Origin: Pollenia angustigena
Taxonomy: Eukaryota > Arthropoda > Insecta > Diptera > Polleniidae
Direction: 5' to 3'
DNA: 64,000 nt
NCBI GenBank assembly: GCA_930367215.1
Contig: OV884056.1
Coordinates: 285,120,067-285,184,066 of the forward strand
Positions 1-11,498 of this stretch are shown here, piece by piece. The notes under the pieces are model-generated. The model ran no database searches. It saw nothing but the letters and a program-made list of their open reading frames with translations, and was not told the origin of the DNA. A program made the translations under genes and the position numbers. Position 1 is the stretch's first letter; each line of letters opens with the position of its first letter.

Positions 1-58
1 TTCTATTAAGAAGAATTAATGCCGTGGACCGTACGTCATCTATAGAATTAGACACTAA

Positions 59-338
59 AGGCCTAACCATAATGTGCTTAAGTTGGATTAAGCAAATGTG
101 CGAATACATGTAAATCATATGAAGCAAACCAAATTGAACTTACAGAAACTTTTTGTTAAGTTCTATGAAACTGTCTTTTGCTTGAGCAAAGTGCGAAACT
201 GATCGCACATTCCGTACGGAATCAAATGTTTTTTGATTTTGTTATTGTTTTTTTAAATACATTTGAGAGACTTTGACATTTGAGAGATATAGAGGTTAAG
301 CACGGCTAAGCTAAGGCTAAGGCTAAGCATATGGGCCT
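59..338. repeat. MITE family 1, copy 1
   Basis: Short nonautonomous element with imperfect terminal inverted repeats: the left end reads AGGCCTAACCATAATGTGCT and the right end reads inward as a related AGGCCC... sequence. Related copies lie at 2411-2671 and 47961-48230, with a fragment near 16845-16890, and share long internal blocks such as the CCGTACGGA palindrome. Flanks are TAA on the left and TTA on the right. No coding capacity is seen. The 3-bp TWA target suggests PIF/Harbinger-type mobilisation, which is inference. Confidence 0.75.
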
Positions 339-340
339 TT

Positions 341-740
341 AGAAAATATAAAAAGGGGACAGCCATTTTATCTCTATCTCTCTCTCTCTCTCTCTCTAAT
401 TCGGAACTTTTTTATTTTTATATTTTTTCGTAATTTGCGTTTTTTTTTATTTCCTCAAATTTATTTTAAATATGTAATTGTTTTTTCTTACACCCCTTTT
501 TTTTGTTAAAATTATCGATTTTTACAACTTTTTCGGATTCAACAAATTTTTTTATTTCGACTTTTTTTTATAAAGGTTATCGCGGTGTTATTCAATTAAA
601 TTTTTTGTAAAATAAACAATTTTTTTCTATTTTTTTTTTTTAACGATTTTCTTTGTATTCAGCTAAAATCACGTAGATTGTTTTTTACTTAACCTTCCAC
701 ATTTCAATATGATTACACATATTTTTTAACGAAGACACTT
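341..740. other. AT-rich spacer with a short TC microsatellite
   Basis: Contains a (TC)n tract at about 372-397 and many T homopolymers. I see no gene, RNA or element boundary here. Confidence 0.5.
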
Positions 741-1649
741 AAGCTGGGATCACACGATTGCCGCAATACACCAATTTTCACACTTTTAAATACACCAATC
801 GTGTGACTGCACAACCAATTGGCTCATGTACCAATCGAGGACAATATTGTGCTTACTTTTACCAATCAAATGCAACCCTGGTGCGGCAATCGTGTGACTG
901 TTTGCTATGCAACCGCGCGTCAATAAAAATAACAAAAATGCACCAATATTTATTGTCTTCTTGTGCGGCAATCAAACAACACAATACGCGCCAATTTTTG
1001 GCTTTTTTTTGATAAATTTTACGTTTTTGTGTTTCCTTTAGCAAGTAATGAAGATAAATATGTATTTATTTATTATTCATTTTAATAAATAAAACTAATT
1101 ATTATTTATTTTACAGATATTTGTCGTTGATATTTCTTAAAGAAAATGTTTGTTAACTTGAAAACGAGAATAAAAAATTTGTTAAAGTATCCGAGATTTT
1201 TCTTTACTAATCGATATCGGTAGTTAAATTAATAAAGTTGCAGAATTTAGTTACCGATATTTAAATAATATTATTTAAATTTTATTATTTCATACAAATT
1301 TTCTATTACGTTAACATTCGAAATTGTTGAACAGACTGTTCATTTTTGGAATTTCATACATTTTTCTTAAAATATTTCAAATAAAACTATTCAACAAAAA
1401 ATTGTATAAAAGGTACCACAACAGCTGTTTTCATAGTTGTCAAGTAAGAACAATCGTGTGACTGTGCTGCGGCAATTATTGTACCCATTTCGCTTTGTAC
1501 CAACTAGCGGCAATTTAATTTGTATAAAACAGGGCAATTGTGTGATTTCAGAATATTTGATTGGTGCAATTTCTTTATTGTGCGTCAATAAAGCACAATC
1601 AAAATTGTCCCATATTGGCGCATTTGCGGCAATCGTGTGATCCCAGCTT
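741..1649. mobile_element. TIR element with repeated subterminal motif
   Basis: Perfect 26-bp terminal inverted repeats start AAGCTGGGATCACACGATTG at 741 and mirror at 1624-1649. The motif CAATCGTGTGACTG or a close variant recurs inside, near 788, 888 and 1452, so the ends have subterminal repeats like those bound by transposases. There is no long ORF, so it is nonautonomous. The flanks (TTAA-like at 739-742, TTTA on the right) do not give a clear target duplication, so the superfamily stays open. Confidence 0.75.
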
Positions 1650-1707
1650 TATGCTTCTTAAAATTAATACCAACTTGCTTTTAAAAATCTCTTTCAAGTA
1701 GTGTGCC

Positions 1708-2137
1708 CAAGGCGAATTCATAAAGGTGACATTTTCGAGTCATCTGTTTATTGTTTTTTTTTTTTGTGTATACTGCATGTCAAGCTTTGTTTACATTTTG
1801 TGAAAAAATTAATTCAAATTTAAAATTCAATAAAAATTTGAAAAAAAAAACTATTTAAATTTTATAAAATAAAAAAAGTGAACATAAAATATAAGCACAA
1901 GAAATTAAAAATCCGTAAGGAATAAGTGGAGCCACAATTAATTTGCATTTGAGGACTTTCTAAAGCAATTGTGTATATTTTATTAACAAACAAATTTCCT
2001 TTTTTGTATTTTCAACAAATACTTTTGACATTCACTCTAACTTTTTACAAAAACAAAATACATAGTATTTTTCAATAGAAAGGGAGAGCTAGCATAACTC
2101 TATCTCATGATGCGGTCACCTTTATAAATTCGCCTTG
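1708..2137. mobile_element. hAT-type MITE with perfect 8-bp target duplication
   Basis: The ends are imperfect inverted repeats beginning CAAGGCGAATTCATAAAGG on the left and mirrored at 2115-2137. The 8-bp AGTGTGCC directly precedes the element (1700-1707) and directly follows it (2138-2145). An 8-bp duplication is characteristic of hAT transposons. The 430-bp interior is noncoding and AT-rich. The boundary call is strong; hAT membership rests on the duplication length. Confidence 0.8.
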
Positions 2138-2410
2138 AGTGTGCCTCAATTTTCATATCATTTTAATTTCAATCTATACCGAATGTCGTAATTTGTCCCC
2201 AGGTGATTACATTTGAAAATTTCTTTCGTGTTGCGTTGTTTCCTTGAAAATGGCATATCCAAAAATAAAATATCTTTAAAGTTGCATAGAACCTTCGTCA
2301 CAACTGTCTATGAAAATGGATTTTGATGTGCAGTATTTATGAAGAACTTGAAAGAAAAATTTGATCGTGTAAGTGCCCATTGCCCATGCCGACCTAGCAT
2401 GGTAATCTAA

Positions 2411-2671
2411 AGGCGCAACCATAATGTGCTTATGTTGGCTTAAGCGAATGTGATAATACATGTAAATTATATGAGACAAACCATATTGAACTTAAGGAAA
2501 CTTTTTGCTAAGTTTAATGAAACTGTCATTTGCTTAAGCAAGGTGCGACTCTAATCGCACATTCCGTACGGATTCAAATGTTTTTTTTATTTTGTTTTCT
2601 TAAGTACATTTGAGAGACTTTTTGTTAATTTTTGACAGTAGGTTAAGCAAGATTATGCATATTTTGGTGCC
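2411..2671. repeat. MITE family 1, copy 2
   Basis: Diverged copy of the element at 59-338. The left terminus AGGCGCAACCATAATGTGCT is clear and follows TAA (2408-2410). The CCGTACGG block and the ATACATTTGAGAGACTTT-like block are retained. The right terminus is degenerate and its exact end is uncertain. Confidence 0.7.
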
Positions 2672-2908
2672 GAACAACTCAAAGCTAGAGTGATACTGAT
2701 CTGCGAATCTATCACTCTCGCCTTATGAACTATCTATCACATTCCTCTGTTACAGGTGCAGGTCTGCTTGCAGAATGGCGCGTTGGATCCTTGAAATTCT
2801 TAAGAATGGTCTATCTATTTTGGTTGGTTATTATATGCTGCCTAGTCTGGTATTGGATACAAATTTAAATATCAATTTACCTGATAGGGACCAATAGGCG
2901 AACCATAT

Positions 2909-3480
2909 TATGGTGGCACGGGCACACGGATCTGTTTCACCGACGGTTCAAAACAGACTAATGGTGATACTGGGGTGGGCATCATGAGCCCGGGTTTCCA
3001 AAGGGGCTAGCCAATGGGCAAACAGCCTATTATCTTTCAGGAGGCGATATACGCCATCCTCATATGCGCTGAGGAATGTCTGAGGAGGAGGGCAAAGGGC
3101 TTGAGATTAATTATAACGTCGGATAGCCAATCCGCACTGTATTCCTTAGGGGTATAGTAATGGCTAGTAATGGACTATTTTAGGTCTCTGAACGAACGGT
3201 GAAAACACAATGACTTGAATTTGTGTTTGGTGTATTGCCATGTGGGCAACGAAAGGGCTGACTTATTGGCAAACAGGGGGCGCTCGTTGTCCAATTAAAG
3301 GCATTGAGAATTTCTTCGGCTTCACTGTATGTCACATTAGCGGGATGTTACAAAAATTATCTAAACGTGAACTCCTTCACACATGGAAGTCCACTTCTAA
3401 AGTGGCTAAGACAGTCCAAGAGATTTGTGATACTGTCCCGTGGCAATGCAGGTAAGCTATCTCTGCTTGAAAAAGCAGAA
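2909..3480 (+). pseudogene. Non-LTR retrotransposon RNase H domain, fossil
   Basis: Broken forward-strand reading frames spell an RNase H domain of the LINE type. The pieces, in order, are FTDGSK (near 2938), FQEAIYAI (near 3038), TSDSQSALYSLG (near 3117) and a HVGNERADLLANRG-like block (near 3240). These hold the four acidic catalytic positions D, E, D and D. In-frame stops follow the first block and lie near 3155, so the domain cannot be translated as one protein. It is probably the 3' part of a Jockey/I-like LINE ORF2. No reverse transcriptase part is seen upstream, so the copy is 5' truncated. The clade is inference. Confidence 0.7.
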
Positions 3481-3483
3481 CTT

Positions 3484-4067
3484 AAAACAAGTTAGAGTGC
3501 TATATTCGACTGTGATGAATCTTTGGTACCCTCCACCGACAGTTAGAATATTTTAGGATATATTATAAATTATTGACCGATCTTAACGAAATTCTACAGT
3601 GTGATTTCTTGTCATAAAAGACTGTGATAGACCAAAAGTGCTAAAGAGTTTTCCAAAAATGGGCCTTATATGGAGTCTATGTTAAACCGATCTTTACCTT
3701 TTTCTAGTCATATGGAAATCATTTGTGCAAAATCTTATGTCAATATGTACATTACACTACTATTTATGTTAGTTTTTTTAACAAAATTATCAATTTTTTG
3801 GGTTGGCTAGTTGAATTCATAACTGTTATCCTTATGAACCGATTTTGCTGGGTTTTAATCCCAAACCGCAAGAAACAATTTGACATCAATATTGTTCTTT
3901 TCTTTTAAGTCGTTCGAAATTGAGCGCGATTTCAAAAGACGGTCATGGTTAAATCGACTTATAAATACTCAAGTTCCCGGAATATTTATACATTATGGGG
4001 TCTTAGATTTATGTTAAAAAACTTTCACATGGAATGACCCTATTCACAACTAGTTGTGGAGGATATT
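3484..4067 (-). repeat. Dispersed repeat family A, inverted copy
   Basis: Reverse-oriented relative of the element at 44095-45168. It begins with the complement of the family's ...CTAACTTGTTTT end, carries ACCCTCCACCGACAGTT, and finishes with the complement of ACCCTCCACCACAA at about 4045-4067. It is much shorter than the 44 kb copy and lacks that copy's tandem units. No coding capacity. Confidence 0.65.
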
Positions 4068-4125
4068 AAAAGTCTGCATTTAACGATTTATGTGATTTTA
4101 ACTGAAATTTGTTATATGTTATAAC

Positions 4126-5342
4126 CAGGGAAACCAAAAATATGCAATTGCATGTTTTTCCTTGTGCGGCAGAAACAATATATTTATCCGTTTTAGAGCT
4201 TTTTATGAATTTTGGCATCGATTTGTTAGTGCATATTTTTGCATATTTGACTGTTTGAAGCATTTTTTTTTTGCATAATTTTTAAAGTTTTTAGCGCATA
4301 TTTTGCCTTTTTGAGGCATATTTTGATACATGTTTATTGTTTAGATGCCTACAAGAGCTTTCGCAACATGTAAATTTTTTTTTTTTTTTTTTTTTTTTGT
4401 TTGTGCAATATTTTGGCTTTTCTGTTTTAAAAAAATATCTGTACACCCAACGTTTTGCTTCAATTTCACCATCAACATTTATATTAATGTTATTTTAAAC
4501 TTTAAAATTTTATATATAAGAAAAAATTAAGGAAAAAGCAATTATGTACGTTTTTGACGATGTGTGTAATACAGAGAAATCTGGACCAATCTTTTTGTAT
4601 ATCGACTCAGAATCACTTTTTAAAGTTATATGACGATGCCCATCCGTCCGTCTGGCTAGTTGTCTGTCCATGTTAACCTTGTGCGCAAAGTGCAATTGCA
4701 ATCTTGTAGATAATTTGATAAAATTTAGTTAATACACTTTTAAATTGTACTGAGGACAAAGTCTATGTTAATGGTAAGAATCGGTCTACAATTTCACATA
4801 TTCCCCATAAAAATCTTTTTCCAAATTAGACTTTTTGTGTCCAAAAACCATTTAATTATGTCGGTGTGTATTTAGATTGAATTCGCCCCAAAAACATTTT
4901 ACTGCAAGTTAAATTCTTTTAGAGTCGGTTCACTTCCTTTTAAATGTTAACATTAATAAACAATTTAGCGAGCGTCCCTAAAATCCCTTGTAGACAAAAA
5001 ATCTTATATGGATGTTAATATCTAGATAATGTTCGTAACAAATAACTCTTATATGAGTTAACAAAACTCTATTTTTGTAAGCCGATGAAGGACCATTGTT
5101 CCCAAATAGGGTAAAATCTCGAAAATTCGTCCGTATATACTATGGAGTGTAGGCTTAACCGATTATAATTTTAGGATTATTTTTATTTAATGGAACTGTT
5201 ATTAAATTGAATATATTGTTTTCAAATGAGCAATTTTTGGGGGCATATTTTTAATAATTTTCAGGGCATATTTTCAAGTGTTTACTGCATATTTAATGCA
5301 CATAAAACGTGTTTTTTTTAGATCATATTTCTGGTTTCCCTG
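4126..5342. mobile_element. hAT-like element with a nested dispersed repeat
   Basis: The termini are CAGGGAAACCAAAAATATGC at 4126 and its near-complement at 5323-5342. The 8-bp flanks are GTTATAAC (4118-4125) and GTAATAAC (5343-5350), matching at 7 of 8 positions, as expected for an aged hAT target duplication. Copies of a GCATATTTT motif cluster near both ends. The middle (about 4555-5160) holds sequence of the dispersed repeat families A/B, apparently a later insertion. No transposase is detectable. Confidence 0.7.
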
Positions 5343-5515
5343 GTAATAACTCAATTTGCAAATAAGCAATTGTTGTGATTTTAACATTAACAGGGGATTT
5401 CTTTAAGCAAAATTTTATATAACAATTTTGATAAATTTTTTGTAAAATCAGCTATTTTGTCTGACTGATTTCTTTTTTAAATACAAATCTTAATTGGATT
5501 TTTAATATTTTTAAT

Positions 5516-5946
5516 TTTATTTTTATGAAGAAAGGAATTTTACAACATGAAAATTAATTAAAATTTACTGATAATTTTTCATTCTTGACTCAATCTGGGC
5601 TCGAACCCAGGCGTTTTTACAAAAAAAAAACAGAAGTAAAGGAAGAACATGTAAAATAAATTAAAATAGATAATCATTCAAAGCAAAATTTCGATCTACC
5701 AAAGGTTAAATACAATTTGGTTTAAGGATTGATGTTTGACTAATGACGTCAGCAGTCGTCGATGGCTGCGAGTGTTAAACGGCAAGCCCTCTGAGGAGAT
5801 TGAGTGGTTGCAATCGAAACATGTCAGGGTAACCTGTCCGTAAAAACGCCTGGGTTCGAGCCCAGATTGAGTCAAGAATGAAAAATTATCAGTAAATTTT
5901 AATTAATTTTCATGTTGTAAAATTCCTTTCTTTATAAAAATAATTT
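5516..5946. repeat. tRNA-derived foldback element
   Basis: Two arms of about 105 bp (5516-5620 and 5840-5946) are near-perfect reverse complements around a loop of about 220 bp. Inside the arms lies a Pol III B-box-like GGTTCGAGCC (5853-5862 and, inverted, about 5598-5608). The loop contains TGGCTGCGAGTGTTAAACGG at 5763-5782, resembling the A box of class II (Leu/Ser) tRNAs. The loop plus right arm therefore resemble a tRNA-derived SINE head, with the B-box half repeated in inverted orientation. It is not a functional tRNA; no cloverleaf closes properly. Confidence 0.6.
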
Positions 5947-6225
5947 AATGAAAATTAAATTTAATGAACTTAAGCCTAATTAAAAATATTAAAAATTTGG
6001 ATTAAAAACCATAAATAGTTCAACAAAATAACCACAATACTAATTAATCTTAATTGGACTTTAAATAAGAAGATCCAAAAACAGTTCACAGTCTTAGTTT
6101 TCAGAATAGAATTCTTGTAATCCGTTAAAAAGTGAAATATTAGAGAAGGCATAACAACATAGTTGGGTTGTTCACGGAAGTTATGTTCACAACAACAAAA
6201 TGCATTTATTTTAATTTTTTTTAAA

Positions 6226-6915
6226 TACACTGATAGAAAAATGCCTCTTCATATTGATGATGCCCTAACATCAGAATTGTGACATCAATGTTACTACAAA
6301 TGGCATCAATGATGCAAAAAGTAACATCAATCCAATGACTAACGTCTTCGTACAATTTTGTCATTTTGTATATTATTAACATTATTTTCATGATAACAAT
6401 GTATTATAAGAAGCAACAATTCCTACATTCTATTTCTTTAAATTATTCCGTTAAATACATCAAATTTTTAAAGTAGAATGATTACGAAAACCATATGAGG
6501 CATGTTGCTGGTGTGTTATTATTGAGAGTTCTGCTGTAAACAAAGGTCGTAATTCAACAAACGTGAAACAAACATATGTAACGGGTAAGTAAATAATAAT
6601 ATTCTCTCATTTTGATTTAAGTCAATTCCAATAACTTTGACTTAATGACAAACTGTCATTAAATTGATGCTAATGTGTCCTTTCTCCGATGTTACTGTGT
6701 CATCGCACTAAGGACATGTTAGTCACTTCTGTGATGCAGATGTTGTCATCTTATTGATGACATAATTTCGTTTTGACCCTGATGACACTTTGACCAAGTG
6801 ATGTTAAGGTTGACATCACCATGATGAAAAGTGTCATGGCGTCAAAAACGAAGACACTTGTCATAGTACTGATGTCAAAATACATCAGCGTTATGACGCC
6901 TTTTCTATCAGTGTA
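6226..6915. mobile_element. TA-flanked MITE rich in GATGTCA-like repeats
   Basis: Fifteen-bp inverted termini TACACTGATAGAAAA open at 6226 and close at 6915; the outer TA is probably the duplicated target, as in Tc1/mariner insertions. The interior is packed with short ATGATG, GATGTCA and TGACATC words in both orientations. It lies just downstream of the last recognised Spag1-like exon, possibly within an intron of that gene. No coding sequence. Confidence 0.75.
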
Positions 6916-7004
6916 GATTTTGTTGCTGTAAAATAACTAAATGCCAATATAACCTTATTGTGATCAACCCAAATATTTCCAAAATAAAAATGTTTATAAT
7001 TTAC

Positions 7005-8125
7005 CTCTCTTTTCCTGCCGTAGGCATAACTGGCCTCAGCTAAACGTAAACGGGCTTTCAAATTAATTGGATCCAATTTAAGACACGCCTCACAGTCTTC
7101 AATAGAATTCAAAAATTGCTCTTGTTTAAAGTCTAAAAAGAAGATACGATTTAAAGAAAAATTTATATAATAAAAAAAAATCGAAAACACTTGCAAGTCA
7201 AGGCCCGATTGTTATAACCCGCTACCGCTTTCTCAGGGAAACATTCAATAGCACTTGTGTACTCCTTAAAAGCAAATTCATATTCCTTAGAGCGAAAATA
7301 CTCATTACCACGTAAACGATATCTAAGCAAAAACCAAAAATTTCATTTAACTATTCTCTTATGATTTTAACAACTTACTCTTCCGATAATTTTTCTCTTT
7401 CCACTTCAGATAAATTTAACCATTTAGCTTTAGAGTTTGTAGCTTCATCTTCAACTATTTCGGTGATTTCTAAGGGCTGTTTGTAATACGTTTCCATATT
7501 TAAACGGTTTTTACGTTCCACTTCTTCCTTTTTACGTTCTTCAGCCAAGTCTAGACGTAAAATTTCCTCCTCTGGATCATATTTGTCCCATTTATTATAG
7601 TCCGTGGATTTGATTCTTTCTTTATTAACTTCATTAGAGTTCGAAGACTTTTGTTTATCACTTTGATTTTGAAGAATATTGCCTCCTCTACGTATGGGAG
7701 GCATTTGGGAATTAGTAACTTCCTCAGATTTATTTTCCTTTGTAAGTTTTTGTAGCTTTTTATCGGTACTTTTGATATCATGGTTCCAGTCCTAATGGTT
7801 TTATCATTTCATTATTTCTTATTGAATCTAAAAGCGGGAAGTTTTTACTTACATAAATGGGCTTTAATTCATTGGGATTTAAAGCCTCTCTTCCCTTTAT
7901 TTGTTCCTCCACTCTGAAAAGTCGACTTTGGGGTTTAAGTTCTTTTAATTTTTCCTCTGCACAGACTGTTAAATCAGGATAATAGCCCTCTTCATTAGAT
8001 CTTAAAATATGTACAATTTTCTCCATTTCTCGACTATCTTTACATTCTTTGATATACTTGAAGTCTAAATGGTGTACGGGTATATTAAAACGTTCTAAAA
8101 GAGATTTTTTGGTTTTATTTTCCAT
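7005..8125 (-). CDS. Spag1: SPAG1-like TPR co-chaperone (exons 1-4, 3' part missing)
   Basis: Four exons on the minus strand can be joined in phase: 8125-7853, 7791-7379, 7322-7195 and 7132-7005, giving 314 codons with no stop. The first exon has the SPAG1 N-terminal signature (IPVHHLDFKYIKECKDSREM, then EEGYYPDL). The second has a charged linker and the PPIR and DYNKWDKYD motifs conserved in SPAG1/RPAP3-type proteins. Exons 3 and 4 encode TPR helices (EYFRSKEYEFAFKEYTSAI, then YNNRAL and SIEDCEACLKLDP). SPAG1 proteins are cytoplasmic HSP90/R2TP-type cofactors needed for axonemal dynein assembly. Introns 1 and 2 are GT-AG and very short (about 56-61 nt). Intron 3 (7133-7194, 62 nt) best fits a GC donor. 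The ATG at 8125 follows an A-rich leader. No exon was found below 7005, so the C-terminal TPRs lie far away or are lost. RPAP3 is the main alternative, but the N-terminus fits SPAG1 better. Confidence 0.82.
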
Positions 8126-8324
8126 TCTGATTTATGTTTATTTTTTTGGCAAAATGGTATTTTAAAATTTATTTTTAACTATCAAACAATTTGTTTGGTT
8201 TCTAGGGGTTACCAAACGTTATTTTTATCGATTTAGAAGAATAATATTGACCTGGCAATACTTTTCGAAATACATATTTTAAAAGAATTATTTAATTAAT
8301 TAAAAAGAATTATTCTGTTACACA

Positions 8325-8431
8325 GGGTCTTCAGCTAACAATTTTTGTCATAATAAACGTCAAACTTCATATAAAAAAAAAGCTGACAAATAAAACGTTT
8401 GGTATGACAAAAAATTGTCAGGTGAAGACCC
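8325..8431. repeat. Small foldback MITE, GGGTCTTC ends, copy 1
   Basis: Nearly palindromic element: the left arm GGGTCTTCAGCTAACAATTT is mirrored by the right arm ending AATTGTCAGGTGAAGACCC. A second copy lies at 10634-10735. It sits about 200 bp upstream of the Spag1-like start codon. It is noncoding, and no target duplication is obvious. Confidence 0.7.
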
Positions 8432-9559
8432 CATGTTAAAAGTATGTATGTACATATAAATTATTTTGTTTAAAGTAATCATGAATTTTCACAACGACTT
8501 TTTTGGTCTGTGAGAACGAAACAACTTCGAATTTGTGTAGGCGAAGATCATGGTTCGAAAAAAACTGTACACTATCGTAAAGTATTTTTCTAACACACAA
8601 ACTCTAAAAATTTTTTTGTGACTGTGCACCCAAACATATACGCTACACAGCGAGTGTGAGCTGACGCACACAAACACTAAGATAACGTACATAACTGCTT
8701 TTAGCGTACATGTACAGTATTTTTAGCGTACATATCTGAACTTTTTAGTGAACGCGGAGTTTACTTTGAACGTGCGTGTACCTTATTTTTTAAAGCAAAA
8801 AAAAATTTTATAAAATTAAAAAGAGCCAAAAAATATGATTTGAAGGTGAGCTATATAACAGGAGTGCAGAAATATAAGAAACATGCAAAAGTGTACTAAT
8901 GCTTTATGCAGTAGAGAAAAGAACATTGTAAGTAATGATCAGTTGTAAAGTGTTAAGATTATGAGTAAATGTATATATGAATGTATACCCAGCGGGAAAA
9001 AGAGGGCATACAGATGCCTTCTAGAAGGCCTCAATACTTTCTTTTGGATGTACAAGGCCTGCTCGCTCCATTTCATACTCATAGCTTTTTTACACACGTT
9101 GTCATTGCGAAGTAGGCCTTCCACTCTGGCTTCATTCGCCAGAGATTCTGAAATTCATTTAAATTAATGGCTTTTAGAAGGCTTTCATGAGATGAGAATG
9201 GTGTTCAAAAGGCCTTAGAATTAAGGTAATCTTAAAGAGTCTTTTAGAAATGAATTTAAGAAGGGCTTCAAGTTATTGGCTTAACAACATTTATTGTACA
9301 CTTTCCTCCCACATAACCCGAAGTCATGCCAATTTCATATGGAAAATCCAATCCAATCAATGAAGTATGACGGGTCGATTATGGAATGCAACCAAAATTC
9401 CGTTGCGTTTGGATATGAAAAAAATTGTGGTGAAAAGAAATTAAAATTTTAAGTTCCCGTTGCCATTTGAAGTACCTTTTTTAGCCACTGCAACGCCACC
9501 CATTAATTGTTTTAAATCAAAAAAGTTTTCCAATTGTTGTACTTAAATATGTATAGATA
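8432..9559. other. Intergenic, no gene recognised
   Basis: The segment about 8553-8770 shares TTCGAAAAAAACTGTACACT and GTGAACGCG-like words with about 14763-14900, so both are probably old copies of one repeat. The stretch 8990-9270 is less AT-rich and repeats AAGGCCT-like words, but shows no convincing reading frame. Confidence 0.4.
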
Positions 9560-10157
9560 CAGTCAAACCGCGATAATTCTTACCCCGTTGATTCAAAAAC
9601 CTCAACTATTGGAAATAAACTGTTGGTGTCTTGAGAAAAGCTCTTTAATTCACAAATATCCCATACCTTCCCCCCGTTTATTCGTATTATTTTCAAGTCT
9701 GAGAAGACACCCTTAATTCGTAATTACCTCTTATAATCCGTAATAAAAACCATAATGTTTTGTAAAAATACAATGGTAATGTATTTTACAAGTTATCATA
9801 ATATTGTTGTTGTTCAGTTTAGGTTCCAACTATGAAAGTTTTTTTTAGAAATTCTGAGTTTATTGATAAGAGGGGAGATATCATGTTCTCTTCCCCTCAA
9901 ACCAATAAACTAAATATTTCATAGTGTGAACCCTCACTTATGAAAAAGGAATAACTTTTGTATTGTTGCTTATTAAACATTAATTGTTAGATTAAAATTT
10001 TTGTTTTTAAATCATTTGCTTTTAAATCCAAACCCCTATGAATCATTTTTATTTAATTTTATCCTCGTTAAATCGACATCTCTTTATTTCGCTAAACTAA
10101 ATCTAAATCGCAAAAAGCATTCGGTTCTTTTGAATACGAGCTATCGGTGCTCTACTG
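9560..10157. mobile_element. Possible pogo-like MITE
   Basis: The left end TA-CAGTCAAACCGCGATAATTC at 9560 has the CAGT terminus and TA flank typical of pogo/Tigger elements in this window. A candidate right end, CTCTACTG followed by TA, closes at 10157. The two ends match only loosely, so the pairing is tentative. Noncoding. Confidence 0.4.
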
Positions 10158-10267
10158 TATATTAAAATTCTGATCACAACCTCCCTCTTAAACAATATGT
10201 GTACTTAGGTCTTCATGCATATTGTTTAATTTTAATTTTCATTGTACTTCATATAACAAATGCTATA

Positions 10268-11046
10268 CAGTACTTTTCGCTTATAGTCCACTACTATAGT
10301 TGCACAACTTTTGTGGACTAAAAGCGAATTTGGACTATAACCGATTTTTTTTACAAGCCATTTTATGGATAATAAGTGAAACCTAGTATAATCCACATTT
10401 TGGCCTATATAAATATTATTTTCTTCAATAAATTCACTCTTTTTAAACAAACGAAAAGTCTATTTAAAACATAACCAAATATTGATTTATTTTAAATTAA
10501 TAGTTAAAACAAAAATATTTTTTATTAATAAATTCAAATGCTTTAAAAGATTTCAATAAAAATTAATTAATTTTAATTCTTTGGATGGCGATATCAAACA
10601 CAACATAAATATCAATTTCATAGGATCTTAAATGGGGTCTTCACCTGACAATTTTTTGTTATACCAAACGTCAAAGTCTATATTTTTTATGAAGTTGACC
10701 GTTTATTTAACAAAAAATTATCAGACGAAGACACCATGCCATGAAATATAAATTGCGAAATTTGGCATTCATAATAGTTGCCAGAAAGGTAAATTAAAAC
10801 ATGTTGCCAGTTGATTAAAAATATATAAAAAACAGAGTGGACTATAAGCGAACATTTTTGCATGAAGAATTATATACGCATGCTAAGAAAATGTGGCTTT
10901 TAAACGAAAATGGACTACAAGCGAAATGGACCGTAGAACAAATAATTTGTATGAAATTCGAAAAAAATCTGCATGTGAATATGACAGTTTTGGCTTATAT
11001 CCGTTTTCGGCCTTTAAGCGGAATGGACTATAAGCGAAAAGTACTG
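10268..11046. mobile_element. pogo-like MITE with TA target duplication
   Basis: The inverted termini CAGTACTTTTCGCTTATAGT (10268) and its complement (ending 11046) match perfectly, and TA flanks both sides. The word GGACTATAAGCGAA recurs near both ends (for example 10837 and 11028) as subterminal repeats. A GGGTCTTC-type foldback is inserted at 10634-10735, so this element is the older of the two. No transposase frame remains. Confidence 0.8.
10634..10735. repeat. Small foldback MITE, copy 2, nested
   Basis: Second copy of the foldback at 8325-8431, with arms beginning GGGGTCTTCACCTGACAATT and ending in a diverged GAAGACACC. It lies inside the pogo-like element 10268-11046, giving a relative age: the host element inserted first. 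Confidence 0.65.
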
Positions 11047-11498
11047 TATACCCTTAAAAGCACTCATCCATTATTTGCGTGCACACAGAAAGAAATAATT
11101 TACATAAAATCAATTAAATGAATACAAAGTATTAAATAAAAATTTTTTTAATAGAAATAAGAAAATAGATACATCGATTTGAAGTATATTGACGTTTTTG
11201 TTGGCGATAAGAAAAACGTACTCTAAAAATACATTTAGAAAACAATAAAAAATTTTGTTCAAATTGATGTAATTTTCTTTTTTGTTTAGTGTTAAACAAA
11301 TAAAGTGTACGAATAAACAAAAAAGCCATACGTATAAATGTATACTAAACAAATAAATACGAATTTTCAAGTCCATATAAAATTATCTATCTGTTTATGT
11401 ATGTATGTATATGCATTATTGACAGGCGCAGTCCGTTGGCATTTTTATTAACTATCTATTTTTGTATTGTTTATAAACATTTAATATGTGTTAATATG

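Noticed and set aside
5590..5610. tRNA gene at GGGCTCGAACCCAG
   Set aside because: Only the T-arm-like B box is present; no complete cloverleaf can be drawn.
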